From positions 298,162-362,161 of the forward strand of contig NZ_FWZT01000005.1 of the NCBI RefSeq assembly GCF_900177345.1: a stretch of DNA of 64,000 nt, written 5' to 3'. This document shows, in pieces, positions 34,625-43,026 of this stretch. A model generated the notes under the pieces. That model had not been told where the DNA came from and did no database searches. It saw only the letters and a list, made by a program, of their open reading frames with translations. The position numbers and the translations under genes were made by a program. The DNA is from Pseudobacteriovorax antillogorgiicola (GTDB lineage: Bacteria; Bdellovibrionota_B; Oligoflexia; Oligoflexales; Oligoflexaceae). Each line of letters starts with the position of its first letter. Within the stretch, counting starts at the first letter, position 1.

Positions 34625-37054
34625 TTGAAAGTTGTAAAGCCTAAACCTACTAAAACCAAATCTCACAAACCAAAGGCACTCACGGTCAAAGATGTTTTTT
34701 GCACCTGTAGCCCTAGCCAGTTTACCTTTAGAAATACAAAGGAATTGAAGGCATCACACGAAATCTATTCTCAAGATCGTGCGACCCGAGCTATTCACAT
34801 GGGCCTTGGAATCCAGCACCCAGGATATAATATATACGTTGCTGGAATCGAAGGTACCGGCAAGACCAGCGTGATCAAAAAGTTTCTTGAAGAATGGTCA
34901 CAAAATGCCCCCACTCCATGCGATTGGCTCTATCTCTATAATTTTCAGAACTCGGAGTCACCACGTGCTGTGGCAGTACCATCGGGCGATGGCCGCCGCT
35001 TCAAGAAATCGATGGAGAAACTCCTCAAAATGCTTCGAGAGGAGATTCCTCTCGCCTTGCAGAGTGAAGACTACGAAAACGCTGTCAACTCACTATACTC
35101 TAGTGCCAACGAAGCAAAATCTAAGCTATACGGCGAATTAGAAAAGCTGGGCAAGACCAAAGACTTTGTAATTAAATCCACCCGCGCTGGCATCGAAACC
35201 ATACCTGTAGTAGACGGCCGCCCCTTATCTGAAAAAGACTACAGTAAACTCAGTGAGGCCGATCGCGGGCTGATCGAGCAGCGACGAAGCGAGTTTGAGC
35301 CTGAAGTCCTCGACTTCGCTCGAAAGGTACGCGCCATCGATAAAGAGGCGCGCGATCACATAGAAAACTTAAGAGATGCGATCGGAGATCAAATTGTATC
35401 CTCCCTTGTCGACGAGTATCTGGACGAGCACGAAGACAACCCCGAGCTTGTCGATTATCTCAAGCAGTTTCGTGATGATGTGAAGGAGCACCTTTTAGAT
35501 TTTGCTGAAGATGAGGAAAAGGAAGAATCTGACCTCTCTTTCCTCCATGAAGAAAGAGATCGCTTCAATAAGTACAAGGTTAATGTTTTCATCGATAATA
35601 GTAAGAGTGAAGGTGCGCCCGTCATTATCGAGAATAACCCAACCTACTATAACCTCTTTGGCAAGATCGAAAAGAATGTCGAGCATGGCATGTACCTTAC
35701 CGATTTCACCATGGTCAAATCAGGTTCAATACATCGTGCAAATGGGGGCTATTTGGTGCTCAATGTCCTCGATATTTTTCGCACTGGTAATATCTGGGAA
35801 ACGTTAAAGAGAGTGCTTAAGAATAGACAGGGCTTTATTGAAGACATGGGAGAGCAATACTCTTTGCTCCCAACATCGGGGCTCCGCCCAGACCCTATTC
35901 CCTTGGATTTAAAAGTGATTTTGATCGGCACTGATGATATTTACCACATTCTTTTTCATGAGGATGAGGAGTTCCATCGCATCTTTAAGATCAAGGCAGA
36001 CTTCGACTACAAAATGGAGCGAAGTAAGAAGAATATCAAGAGCTACGCCTCATTCATAGCTACCCGTAGCCAAAAAGAAGGACTCCTGCCATTCGATCGG
36101 TCTGCGGTCTGCGCGATAGTCGAGCATGGCACGAGACTGGTTGAAGATCAAAGCCAACTATCAACACAGTTTTCCGCTATCAAAGATCTTACTATCGAAG
36201 CCCACTTCATCGCCAAAGAACGAGGGTCACGAACCATCAAACGTTTAGACGTGGAAGACGCCTTAAATGAAAAGTATTACCGTCTCAATCTCTATGAAGA
36301 GCAATTGATGAAAATGATTCGTGAGGGTGATATTTTAACCAAGGTGGATGGTACAGCCATAGGAGCGATCAATGGCCTAGCAGTCTACGACTATGGCGAC
36401 TATGCATTTGGCAAAATAGGCCGCATCACCTGTACCACATCAATTGGTGATGGTGGCATTCTGAATATTGAACGACAGAGTAGCCTTTCTGGAAAGATTC
36501 ATGACAAGGGTGTCTTCATTCTTACCGGCATCCTCAACGCGCTACTGTCACGACAAAGAAAACACGGTCTGGTGGCAAGCCTTTGCTTTGAACAAAACTA
36601 CGGCATGATCGATGGTGACAGCGCGTCGGTCGCAGAACTAGTGTGCGTTATTTCAGCCTTGAGTGGTGTAGCCATCAAGCAAAACTTAGCTATCACTGGT
36701 TCAATCAATCAGCTAGGGGAAGTGCAGCCAGTCGGTGGTATCAATGAGAAAATCGAAGGGTTCTTCAAAACCTGTCTCGAAATCGGCAACTCCGATCACT
36801 ACATCATAATGATTCCTCACCAAAATCAGAAAAACCTCATGCTGCACAAGGAGGCTCGTGAGGGTATCAAAACAGGCAAGCTGAAGGTTTATCCCATCAA
36901 ACACGTTTCTGAAGCCTTTGAACTAGCCACAGGCGTCTCCCTAGGAACTGAAGAGATTCCATTCTATCTTGATGTATTTCCCAAAGGCAGCGCTCTCGCC
37001 AATATCCAGAACAAACTGAAAGAAATTGAGGAACGTGAGAAGAAAGATGACTAA
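34625..37054 (+). CDS. LonB-like ATP-dependent protease (AAA_32 type)
   Basis: An 809-residue Lon-family protease of the type with an inserted AAA_32 ATPase domain. Walker A is GIEGTGKTSV (about residues 77-86). A long charged helical insertion spans ~residues 165-310. The proteolytic domain has the Ser-Lys dyad: catalytic Ser in DGDSASVAEL (about residue 666) and Lys in GGINEKIEGFF (about 709). The pattern ERQSSLSGKIHDKG precedes it. It degrades unfolded or regulatory proteins using ATP, by family. Start is TTG with GGGGAG upstream. The 3' end overlaps the epmA start by 8 bases. Confidence 0.9.
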   Translation: MKVVKPKPTKTKSHKPKALTVKDVFCTCSPSQFTFRNTKELKASHEIYSQDRATRAIHMGLGIQHPGYNIYVAGIEGTGKTSVIKKFLEEWSQNAPTPCDWLYLYNFQNSESPRAVAVPSGDGRRFKKSMEKLLKMLREEIPLALQSEDYENAVNSLYSSANEAKSKLYGELEKLGKTKDFVIKSTRAGIETIPVVDGRPLSEKDYSKLSEADRGLIEQRRSEFEPEVLDFARKVRAIDKEARDHIENLRDAIGDQIVSSLVDEYLDEHEDNPELVDYLKQFRDDVKEHLLDFAEDEEKEESDLSFLHEERDRFNKYKVNVFIDNSKSEGAPVIIENNPTYYNLFGKIEKNVEHGMYLTDFTMVKSGSIHRANGGYLVLNVLDIFRTGNIWETLKRVLKNRQGFIEDMGEQYSLLPTSGLRPDPIPLDLKVILIGTDDIYHILFHEDEEFHRIFKIKADFDYKMERSKKNIKSYASFIATRSQKEGLLPFDRSAVCAIVEHGTRLVEDQSQLSTQFSAIKDLTIEAHFIAKERGSRTIKRLDVEDALNEKYYRLNLYEEQLMKMIREGDILTKVDGTAIGAINGLAVYDYGDYAFGKIGRITCTTSIGDGGILNIERQSSLSGKIHDKGVFILTGILNALLSRQRKHGLVASLCFEQNYGMIDGDSASVAELVCVISALSGVAIKQNLAITGSINQLGEVQPVGGINEKIEGFFKTCLEIGNSDHYIIMIPHQNQKNLMLHKEAREGIKTGKLKVYPIKHVSEAFELATGVSLGTEEIPFYLDVFPKGSALANIQNKLKEIEEREKKDD

Positions 37055-38048
37055 AGCTCTCAGTTTTAAGGAGTGCTACTACTCCCGCTATACACTAAAA
37101 CGCGCTATCGAGAACTTTTTTCACAAGCGCGACTATATTGAGGTAGATACTCCGATCATCGTGCCGACTCCCGGCACCGAAGTACACCTCGACTATTTTG
37201 AGACGTCCTGGCTAGACTTCCAGCTGCAATCTCACCAACGCTTTCTAAGATCAAGCCCAGAGCTTCATCTGAAGCAAGCTTTAGCACAAGGGTTGGATCG
37301 TATCTACCACCTGGGACGCTGCTTTCGCAATGGAGGGGAAGCATCTGCCTGGCACCACCCAGAATTCACTATGCTTGAATGGTATGAAGCTGGGATCAGC
37401 TATGAAGACTTCATGCAACAAACAGAAGAGCTCGTTCGCTACAGCCATAGGATGCTTCAGACCGAGGGTTATTCTGTCATCACACTTCCATCAAAAATTG
37501 AAGCCTTGACTGTGGCCGAAGCGTTTGAACGGTTTGCTGGAATCGAACTCATCGACCAAGACCCTGACCTGGCCGAGAAGGCTAATAGAAAAAATTTCGT
37601 TTCAATTCGCCCCGACGATGATTTTGAAACTAGCTTCTTCAAGATCATGCTTGATGCCGTGGAACCTTGCCTGGCGGAATTTGAGGCCGTATTTCTATAT
37701 GACTACCCAGCCTCCCAAGCCGCCTTGGCCACCGTCGAGCAAGGGGTTGCCAAGCGGTTCGAGCTTTACATCAAAGGCATCGAGTTATCCAATGCCTTTC
37801 AGGAGCTGACATCACCCCAAGATAATATCCGACGCATTCACGATAGCAATCACGTTCGTCAGACTCTAAGTAAGCAAGCGGTGCCAATCGATGATTGCTT
37901 TGTAGATGCAGTTAACAAGGGAATCCCAGAGAGTTGCGGTAATGCCCTCGGCTTTGATCGCTTGCTAGCAATTCTTCTTGGCCTGGACTCCATTGATAGC
38001 ATCATCCCCTTCCGAGAGAACCCGATCTTTCCACTTGAAGCTCCATAA
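37047..38048 (+). CDS. epmA: EF-P-lysine ligase EpmA (PoxA/GenX)
   Basis: About 333 residues from the ATG at 37047; an upstream in-frame TTG at 37026 is less likely. A class II aminoacyl-tRNA-synthetase-like enzyme lacking the anticodon-binding domain. Motif 2 is CFRNGGEASAWHHPEFTMLEWYEAG. Motif 3 is GNALGFDRLLAI near the C-terminus. EpmA attaches beta-lysine to elongation factor P; neither efp nor epmB is in the window. Overlaps the Lon-like gene by 8 bases, suggesting one transcript, and overlaps the convergent secretin-like gene by 47 bases at the other end. Confidence 0.9.
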   Translation: MTKALSFKECYYSRYTLKRAIENFFHKRDYIEVDTPIIVPTPGTEVHLDYFETSWLDFQLQSHQRFLRSSPELHLKQALAQGLDRIYHLGRCFRNGGEASAWHHPEFTMLEWYEAGISYEDFMQQTEELVRYSHRMLQTEGYSVITLPSKIEALTVAEAFERFAGIELIDQDPDLAEKANRKNFVSIRPDDDFETSFFKIMLDAVEPCLAEFEAVFLYDYPASQAALATVEQGVAKRFELYIKGIELSNAFQELTSPQDNIRRIHDSNHVRQTLSKQAVPIDDCFVDAVNKGIPESCGNALGFDRLLAILLGLDSIDSIIPFRENPIFPLEAP

Positions 38049-39192
38049 ACAGGGTCGCTTGACCCTGGCCGGAGCTAGTATCACGAAACAGGGGAGAAAG
38101 GATTGGGACTCCATCAAACAAGCTATTGCGCCCTTGCATCCAGTGGTCATTGTCGATGGTCAAAGTACCAACCCGCAGTCGCTGACCAAAGGTGGCCCAG
38201 ACTTTAGTTTGCATGCGACTTGCTTCGAAGCGACTATCACTGCCGCTTGGCAAGCGAAGCACAGACTCTATATCAAGCAGAACGCGACCTTCCTTGGCTC
38301 GAATAGGCTGAACAATGACCTCAACACCTCCTTTGAGGACCTTGGTCTCCACTTCCTTGCCTGGAATCACAACATCAAAACCGTGACGCGCACTTGCCAC
38401 AGACCCTAAGGTCACGCGGATTTCTGGTTCACCACTAAGAGATCGCTTCTGGGATTCAATGTAGGCTTGGAGGCGATGATGATTTGTTTTAAGAAGGTTT
38501 TGCCCCATCACTCCCCAGGGATCAAAACCCAACTGATCCACATCATCTCGCTTTAGCCAGTAGATGTAACTTCGTATCATCAAGTTCTCGGTGGATTCCA
38601 AGCACCGAAATCTAACCGTTTTCTGAGCTCCTAGGAGTTTTTTTAATTCGTCACAGCCCTGCGTTGCTGTGAGGTAACCGTCAGATGAAGCCTCTAACCC
38701 AGCATGACTAGTAACACCAACTGCCTGGATCAAGTTTTCCTTCCCCTTTGAATTAAGTCTCACATTGAACAGGCAGGGCATCTTTTTCCGACACCTCTCC
38801 CTGGCCTGCTCAAACCAACTCCAAGAACTGGTTTCACCGGCTATAATTTGACGTTTTTTATCACATTGGATGCCCGGGTGCTCGCACAAAAAATGATCCC
38901 AAGGAGATTGAAAGACCTGTGGTTTTGAAGCTGCACGGCTCTGCACCATAATAAGGGTTTTAGATTGCAACTCATCATGAATCGTGTGGCTTATGGTCAC
39001 AATCCCCTTTTTCAATGCATAGATCCGATATACATTGTTCTTAAGTGGCTCGATTTCAATCACACCCTTGCGGGATACTTTTAAAAGTCCACCGCCCGAA
39101 AACACCATAGTTTTTGTTTGCCCCGCGCTCATCTCTAAACTTTGTGCTTGTGAGGCACATAAAGTCCAAATCAATAGGATCAGTCTAGCCAT
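38002..39192 (-). CDS. CpaC/secretin-like pilus protein, short form
   Basis: A 396-residue exported protein (signal peptide residues 1-18). Residues ~19-75 match the N-terminal domain of CpaC/RcpA pilus secretins (GQTKTMVFSGGGLLKVSRKG, then VYRIYALKKGIVTISHTI). Residues ~265-390 match the core secretin domain (EVIVQPIRAKEGRVLLDIES, FGQRLRVGTLTIDND, GVPILSPLFRD). It is shorter than a usual CpaC and has a Cys-rich middle (CEHPGIQC, CRKKMPC). Likely forms or seals a reduced outer-membrane pore for the adjacent pseudopilin-like proteins. Its last 47 bases overlap epmA. Confidence 0.75.
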   Translation of the reverse strand: MARLILLIWTLCASQAQSLEMSAGQTKTMVFSGGGLLKVSRKGVIEIEPLKNNVYRIYALKKGIVTISHTIHDELQSKTLIMVQSRAASKPQVFQSPWDHFLCEHPGIQCDKKRQIIAGETSSWSWFEQARERCRKKMPCLFNVRLNSKGKENLIQAVGVTSHAGLEASSDGYLTATQGCDELKKLLGAQKTVRFRCLESTENLMIRSYIYWLKRDDVDQLGFDPWGVMGQNLLKTNHHRLQAYIESQKRSLSGEPEIRVTLGSVASARHGFDVVIPGKEVETKVLKGGVEVIVQPIRAKEGRVLLDIESVLRLPSGSDSRFEASRMQTKVWATFGQRLRVGTLTIDNDHWMQGRNSLFDGVPILSPLFRDTSSGQGQATLFMELQVERSGSLGRG

Positions 39193-39586
39193 AGCGAATC
39201 CGCCCTTCTAATTCGCTGCACAGGGGCAAGCCCTCTCGTTGAGACTGAAGTTTAACCTTGCCGCTGACTAATCCTCGAACCCAAGGCAAAGACTGTTCCT
39301 TTCTTGGTAGGAGAACACTGGGTGACTCTGTAGGCCCTGGATCAAAGAGAACGGGATCAAAGCTAACAAGGCATATCTCACCTCGGAATTTCTTCACCAG
39401 AAACATTTGAAAGCTGACGTTTTTTGGTACCTGAGTTCGGCGAAGGCTCACCCGAACTCCTTGCCAAGGCCCTTTCTTTTCATCGTCACTGTGGATAAAA
39501 AGCATCGACATCCCCAAGATAAAGCAGATGAGGTGGGTTGCCATAGGACTGATGTGCCCTAGAGTAAAGATCTTCAACATTTCCAC
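39185..39586 (-). CDS. small membrane protein of Tad-like operon
   Basis: A 133-residue protein with one N-terminal transmembrane helix (about residues 13-33, ATHLICFILGMSMLFI) and a soluble exported part with a Pro/Ser-rich segment. No family recognised. It overlaps the secretin-like gene by 8 bases and the next upstream gene by 13 bases, so the four genes form one tightly coupled operon. Plausibly a minor pseudopilin or an assembly partner. Confidence 0.65.
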   Translation of the reverse strand: MEMLKIFTLGHISPMATHLICFILGMSMLFIHSDDEKKGPWQGVRVSLRRTQVPKNVSFQMFLVKKFRGEICLVSFDPVLFDPGPTESPSVLLPRKEQSLPWVRGLVSGKVKLQSQREGLPLCSELEGRIRYG

Positions 39587-39852
39587 GGCACCTCCTTTTG
39601 AAGATCGCCGTCATGAAGTAGACATAAGGCAAGGCTGTCTTTGCCACGGGTATAGGCTCCGTAGTCGAGTCGGGGTACATAGCTTGAAAATTTGGTATCA
39701 AATAGCTCTATCTCCAAAACGTCCATATGAAGACCTCCTTCAAGTGTCGTGAGGAGGTCTTGGCCTTTCTGGTAGCCGAGAGACAAGGCAGCTAGAAAAA
39801 GGTAAACCATCAGCTGAAGCCAAGCAGCTCCAAATAATGTTCCTAGAGGCAT
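39574..39852 (-). CDS. TadE-like small membrane protein
   Basis: About 92 residues from the ATG at 39852 (an earlier start at 39870 adds six residues). One hydrophobic helix near the N-terminus (LFGAAWLQLMVYLFLAALSL) followed by a short exported domain (GLHMDVLEIELFDTKFSSYV, then PRLDYGAY). The layout recalls TadE-type pseudopilins, but without a clear family signature. It overlaps the upstream gene's end by about 10 bases. Confidence 0.6.
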   Translation of the reverse strand: MPLGTLFGAAWLQLMVYLFLAALSLGYQKGQDLLTTLEGGLHMDVLEIELFDTKFSSYVPRLDYGAYTRGKDSLALCLLHDGDLQKEVPWKC

Positions 39853-40232
39853 GATAGCTCCTCGCGCCAACGAACCCTAGTGTTAGGGTAGCGTTCTCCT
39901 AAAGTTGGATTTTCTTCGTAGTTCTCTAGCCAGGTGACGCATGGTAACCGGCATATTTCATCCACTGAAGTTTCCCAATGAGATAACCACTCAACGTAAA
40001 AATCGTTCACCCAATCTTGCTCCTCTTGATCCAATGCTAAGCGCTGCTGTGCAAACTGGGACGCATCCTTGATGTTCACGCTAGCTTCCCGCCAACGGGC
40101 ACAGAACTGAATCTGATGCTGACGTTCAAAATCTGCCAACATAAGCGCAAAGCTATTATCCAGTTCCTTGTTGATCCGAAGACCAAGACCCGTCAGAATA
40201 GATGTTGCAACGAAAACCATAAAAACTCTCAT
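39843..40232 (-). CDS. small exported/membrane protein, first gene of Tad-like operon
   Basis: A 129-residue protein with a hydrophobic N-terminal segment (MRVFMVFVATSILTGLGL) that is a signal peptide or anchor, followed by a helical domain rich in charged residues with three to four Cys (FCARWRE, ICRLPCVTW, SCL at the C-terminus). Disulfides likely. No family recognised. First gene of the four-gene minus-strand operon that ends with the secretin-like gene; promoter expected in 40233-40312. Confidence 0.6.
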   Translation of the reverse strand: MRVFMVFVATSILTGLGLRINKELDNSFALMLADFERQHQIQFCARWREASVNIKDASQFAQQRLALDQEEQDWVNDFYVEWLSHWETSVDEICRLPCVTWLENYEENPTLGERYPNTRVRWREELSCL

Positions 40233-40312
40233 GGCTCATCCATACCTTGCCCAATACTCATTGACGACGGACATTGGCTGGAGCTAAGAGACTTCCATAG
40301 AAAGGTGCCTAA

Positions 40313-40759
40313 ATGAGACTTGGAATTACAATCTTGTGGATCACCCTAACGTCATGTCGAACTCTCCATGCGGATGACGATAGTGCGAAGAAAGGTAGTT
40401 TAAACCTCGTGCGCGTGGTCGGAGAGAAATCATCTGCCACCCCGCCCCCCTCAGAAAATATGTGCTCCATACAGCTTGCCGACAACAAAGAGGCTGAGGG
40501 TTGGTTCCAGGAAGCTATACAATCAGATATGAGCACCGCGATGGTGTTTCGCCCTTTTCGACCCTCTCTCAAGTATTCTGCCAGCCTTCGGGGTAAGTCT
40601 GTCATACTTCTCCACGCCGCCGATACACTGAAAAGTCGCGATGGAGACAGTGCCTTAGCCCTTATTAAGCTTCTTGATGACCAGTGCCCACCCGTGGATG
40701 GCAAGCAAATCAATGCCCCCATAACGCCACAAGTAGGCAACAAGAAAACCAAAAAATAG
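40313..40759 (+). CDS. small predicted lipoprotein
   Basis: A 148-residue protein with a signal peptide and lipobox (TLTSC, Cys about residue 15). The mature part holds a Pro-rich linker (SATPPPSENMC), then a helical region with two cysteines (MCSIQLADNKEAEGWFQEAI and DDQCPPVDG), and ends in a Lys-rich tail. No family recognised. A long open frame on the other strand is rejected because this strand carries the signal peptide and lipobox. A hairpin overlaps the stop codon. Confidence 0.7.
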   Translation: MRLGITILWITLTSCRTLHADDDSAKKGSLNLVRVVGEKSSATPPPSENMCSIQLADNKEAEGWFQEAIQSDMSTAMVFRPFRPSLKYSASLRGKSVILLHAADTLKSRDGDSALALIKLLDDQCPPVDGKQINAPITPQVGNKKTKK

Positions 40760-40777
40760 ATTTTTCGAAAAAATCTA
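40757..40777 (+). terminator. AT-rich palindromic hairpin overlapping the stop
   Basis: TAGATTTTT (40757-40765) and AAAAATCTA (40769-40777) around CGA. The first three bases are the stop codon of the preceding gene. AT-rich with weak GC stem; possible terminator. Confidence 0.4.
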
Positions 40778-40830
40778 AAGTTTTTCGCCAAAACACCCGA
40801 TATTAGGCCGACTCAGATCAAGGAGCGACC

Positions 40831-41331
40831 GTGAGGTACACACATCGGACCCTATCAGCATTTATCATTCTAGCCTTTTGTAGCTGCAAGTCTGGACGTA
40901 GTAACATCGAAGTCCAGCCCAGTAGCTCCAATGATATTCCCAATGCCAACGTCGGTTTGCCAACTTTGGAACCTCTACCGGAACCTCAGGCCAGCTTGAA
41001 GATAACTTTGGTCCCAGGAAACGCCTTTAGTCCGGACGATGTGACCATCGATGTCAGCCCCATGGAAGAGGGTCGCGGCTCTGGCTTCGCTGGCCCCCTC
41101 TCTCAGCTAGACCAGATGAGCTTCAAAGCTCAGGAAAATTATCGCATCAAGGTAGAAGTGCAAGCTGCTGGCCGAGCTGGCCCCTATGGTTCTACTGGCT
41201 GCGGTAACGAATCCCAGTACAAGCTCCTGGGAGGGATGAATGTCATAACCCTTAAAATCTGTCCCGCTTCTGATGTCACCATCAATCCAGTGCTAAGCGA
41301 TGACACAGCAGAAGAGCTCGACAATCCTTGA
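40831..41331 (+). CDS. small predicted lipoprotein
   Basis: A 166-residue protein starting with GTG and an AAGGAG site upstream. Signal peptide ends AFCSC, a lipobox with Cys about residue 19. After a Ser/Asn/Pro-rich linker comes a beta-rich domain (SLKITLVPGNAFSPDDVTID; YRIKVEVQAAGRAGPYGSTG) resembling an Ig/FnIII-type module, with a later Cys pair (TGCGNE, KICPAS). No family recognised. It converges on the diguanylate cyclase gene, 10 bases apart. Confidence 0.7.
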   Translation: MRYTHRTLSAFIILAFCSCKSGRSNIEVQPSSSNDIPNANVGLPTLEPLPEPQASLKITLVPGNAFSPDDVTIDVSPMEEGRGSGFAGPLSQLDQMSFKAQENYRIKVEVQAAGRAGPYGSTGCGNESQYKLLGGMNVITLKICPASDVTINPVLSDDTAEELDNP

Positions 41332-41341
41332 TCGACCCATT

Positions 41342-42685
41342 TCAGATGACCAGCACCTGAACACTCTCGTCCTGGTCGGTAGCTTCAGGAATGACGACAC
41401 AGTTGCGACCACGCCTCTTGGCTTCGTAGAGCAGGCCGTCCGAAACCTTGATCACATCAAAGGGACTCATACTTTCTTCGGTCGGTGACGACAGGCCGAT
41501 ACTAATGGTGATGGTGAGCGGGTCGCGGGATTCAGTGACTAGCTCAGGACCTGGCTCCTTCTTAATCTTTCGTTCAACCATGCGACGCCATTTGATGGGT
41601 CGACTCACAGGTGGCACCGAAGATCTGAGGTAGAAGTCTTGGGCCTCAACCAGCCTGCGCATCTTGTTAGCAAACATAAAGCTGTCTTCGCAATCTACCC
41701 CTTCAAAAACTGCACAAAACTCCTCGCCACCATAGCGATAGACCCGTGCACCACTGCGCTCTAATGTTTTTGCCACTAGGCGGAGAGCATTATCGCCTTC
41801 GTCATGCCCATAGCTATCGTTGAACTTCTTGAAGCGATCGATATCCATCATTGCTATAGAATACTCACCCTCCAGTGTATAGAGATACTCATCTAAAGCA
41901 CGACGATTTGGAATCCCAGTTAGCTCATCAAGGTAGACTCGTTGCCAGTTTAGGCGAACCATGGACTCAAGAAGGACAATAGCACCCATCACAAAGCTCA
42001 GCGTCGTGTGTGCTAGCTTGTCTCCACTGTTGTCAGTGGTCAGCCCCGCATTAAAGGCGAGCAAGGAGCAGAATACTGATACCGAAAAACCCACCACATA
42101 AAATGAGATCTTTTTATCCTTGATGAAGAAGGGCGTCGACAGGAAGATCATGAAAGTAAGAAAAGTGAGTTGCGGAACTTTCATCCAAGCAATATCCAGG
42201 TCTGGAACCGTGAGCAATACTGAAAGCCAGCTGGGTTGATATTCGAGCAACAAGCCCATCAATACCCATGGACTCAAGATAGTTAATGCCCTTCCAAGTG
42301 TGCGCCAACTCTTGAGTCGAGTTTCCCTTTGAACCATTGCGATAAAACCGCTTATGGGTAAACCTAGAGCGATCGCCTTGATAAACATGGTTGCTTCGGG
42401 GTCCTTCAAATTTAGTTCCCCAGAGTGAATATGTTGAAGAGTCAAATAAGAGGCGAACATCAGGATCGCGGTGAATAAGATTCTTGTCTGGTTCAACTTC
42501 AACCCTAACCAAGCAACCAGGATAAAGCTCATATACGGAATCATTGCTAGAAAGTGAGTAAATCCTTGGCTGATAAAGATATACTCATTTAGCTGGGGAT
42601 ATATGAGTACAATAATAAGTATCAATACCGCCGCTCCGTAGAGCTGATAAATATGTGGTTGGCTTGTCATCACCTTTTTTTTCAT
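41342..42685 (-). CDS. membrane diguanylate cyclase (GGDEF)
   Basis: About 447 residues from the ATG at 42685, with AGGATAGGG upstream; an earlier frame start is possible. The N-terminal ~270 residues have about eight transmembrane helices (MASE-like sensor). A GGDEF domain follows (residues ~285-447) with the active-site motif RYGGEEF and an N-terminal D-x-x-x-F-K-x-x-N-D (DIDRFKKFNDSYGH). The usual RxxD inhibitory site five residues before GGEEF is absent (RSGA there), so feedback inhibition may be lost. It makes c-di-GMP, which the PilZ protein at 28170 could bind. A Lys/Arg-rich insert (RPIKWRRMVERKIKKEP) lies within the domain. Confidence 0.9.
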   Translation of the reverse strand: MKKKVMTSQPHIYQLYGAAVLILIIVLIYPQLNEYIFISQGFTHFLAMIPYMSFILVAWLGLKLNQTRILFTAILMFASYLTLQHIHSGELNLKDPEATMFIKAIALGLPISGFIAMVQRETRLKSWRTLGRALTILSPWVLMGLLLEYQPSWLSVLLTVPDLDIAWMKVPQLTFLTFMIFLSTPFFIKDKKISFYVVGFSVSVFCSLLAFNAGLTTDNSGDKLAHTTLSFVMGAIVLLESMVRLNWQRVYLDELTGIPNRRALDEYLYTLEGEYSIAMMDIDRFKKFNDSYGHDEGDNALRLVAKTLERSGARVYRYGGEEFCAVFEGVDCEDSFMFANKMRRLVEAQDFYLRSSVPPVSRPIKWRRMVERKIKKEPGPELVTESRDPLTITISIGLSSPTEESMSPFDVIKVSDGLLYEAKRRGRNCVVIPEATDQDESVQVLVI

Positions 42686-43026
42686 GGCCCTATCCTCAAA
42701 ATAGTCTGTGTCACGTTTGCTATCCTCAAGGCCTTCCGCTTTTTGGAAAACCAAACGTTAGCGGCAGATTGCCCCTCAAAACTTTAGCGAAGCGGAAGTT
42801 TTTTTTAGATCACTGAATTCGTTCAACTAATACAGCTTATTACCCCTGGTAAATCTTACAAAATTCGACAACAAAAATGAGAAAATTAAAAAGTCTAAGG
42901 TAATTGAGGCGATATCAGCCCCTCAATTAGAATTCTTACGATTGTAAACTATTTGAATTATGACCGAGACTTTTAATAGTAAGCACCGATAATAAAGGCT
43001 GCGGGTTAACGGAAGACAAGTTTGAT
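42686..43026. other. 341-base divergent intergenic region
   Basis: It separates the divergent diguanylate cyclase and Hpt-REC-REC genes. It contains a 9-bp perfect inverted repeat described separately and AT-rich DNA suitable for promoters. No gene is visible. Confidence 0.5.
42901..42929. promoter_or_regulatory. inverted repeat between divergent signalling genes
   Basis: TAATTGAGG (42901-42909) and CCTCAATTA (42921-42929) with an 11-base centre that can extend the pairing (GGC/GCC). Either an operator or an attenuator hairpin for the 43027 gene, about 100 bases before its start. Confidence 0.4.

Noticed and set aside
40309..40791. 160-residue open frame antisense to the 40313 lipoprotein
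   Set aside because: The plus strand has a clear lipobox and Pro-rich linker; the minus frame shows no features.
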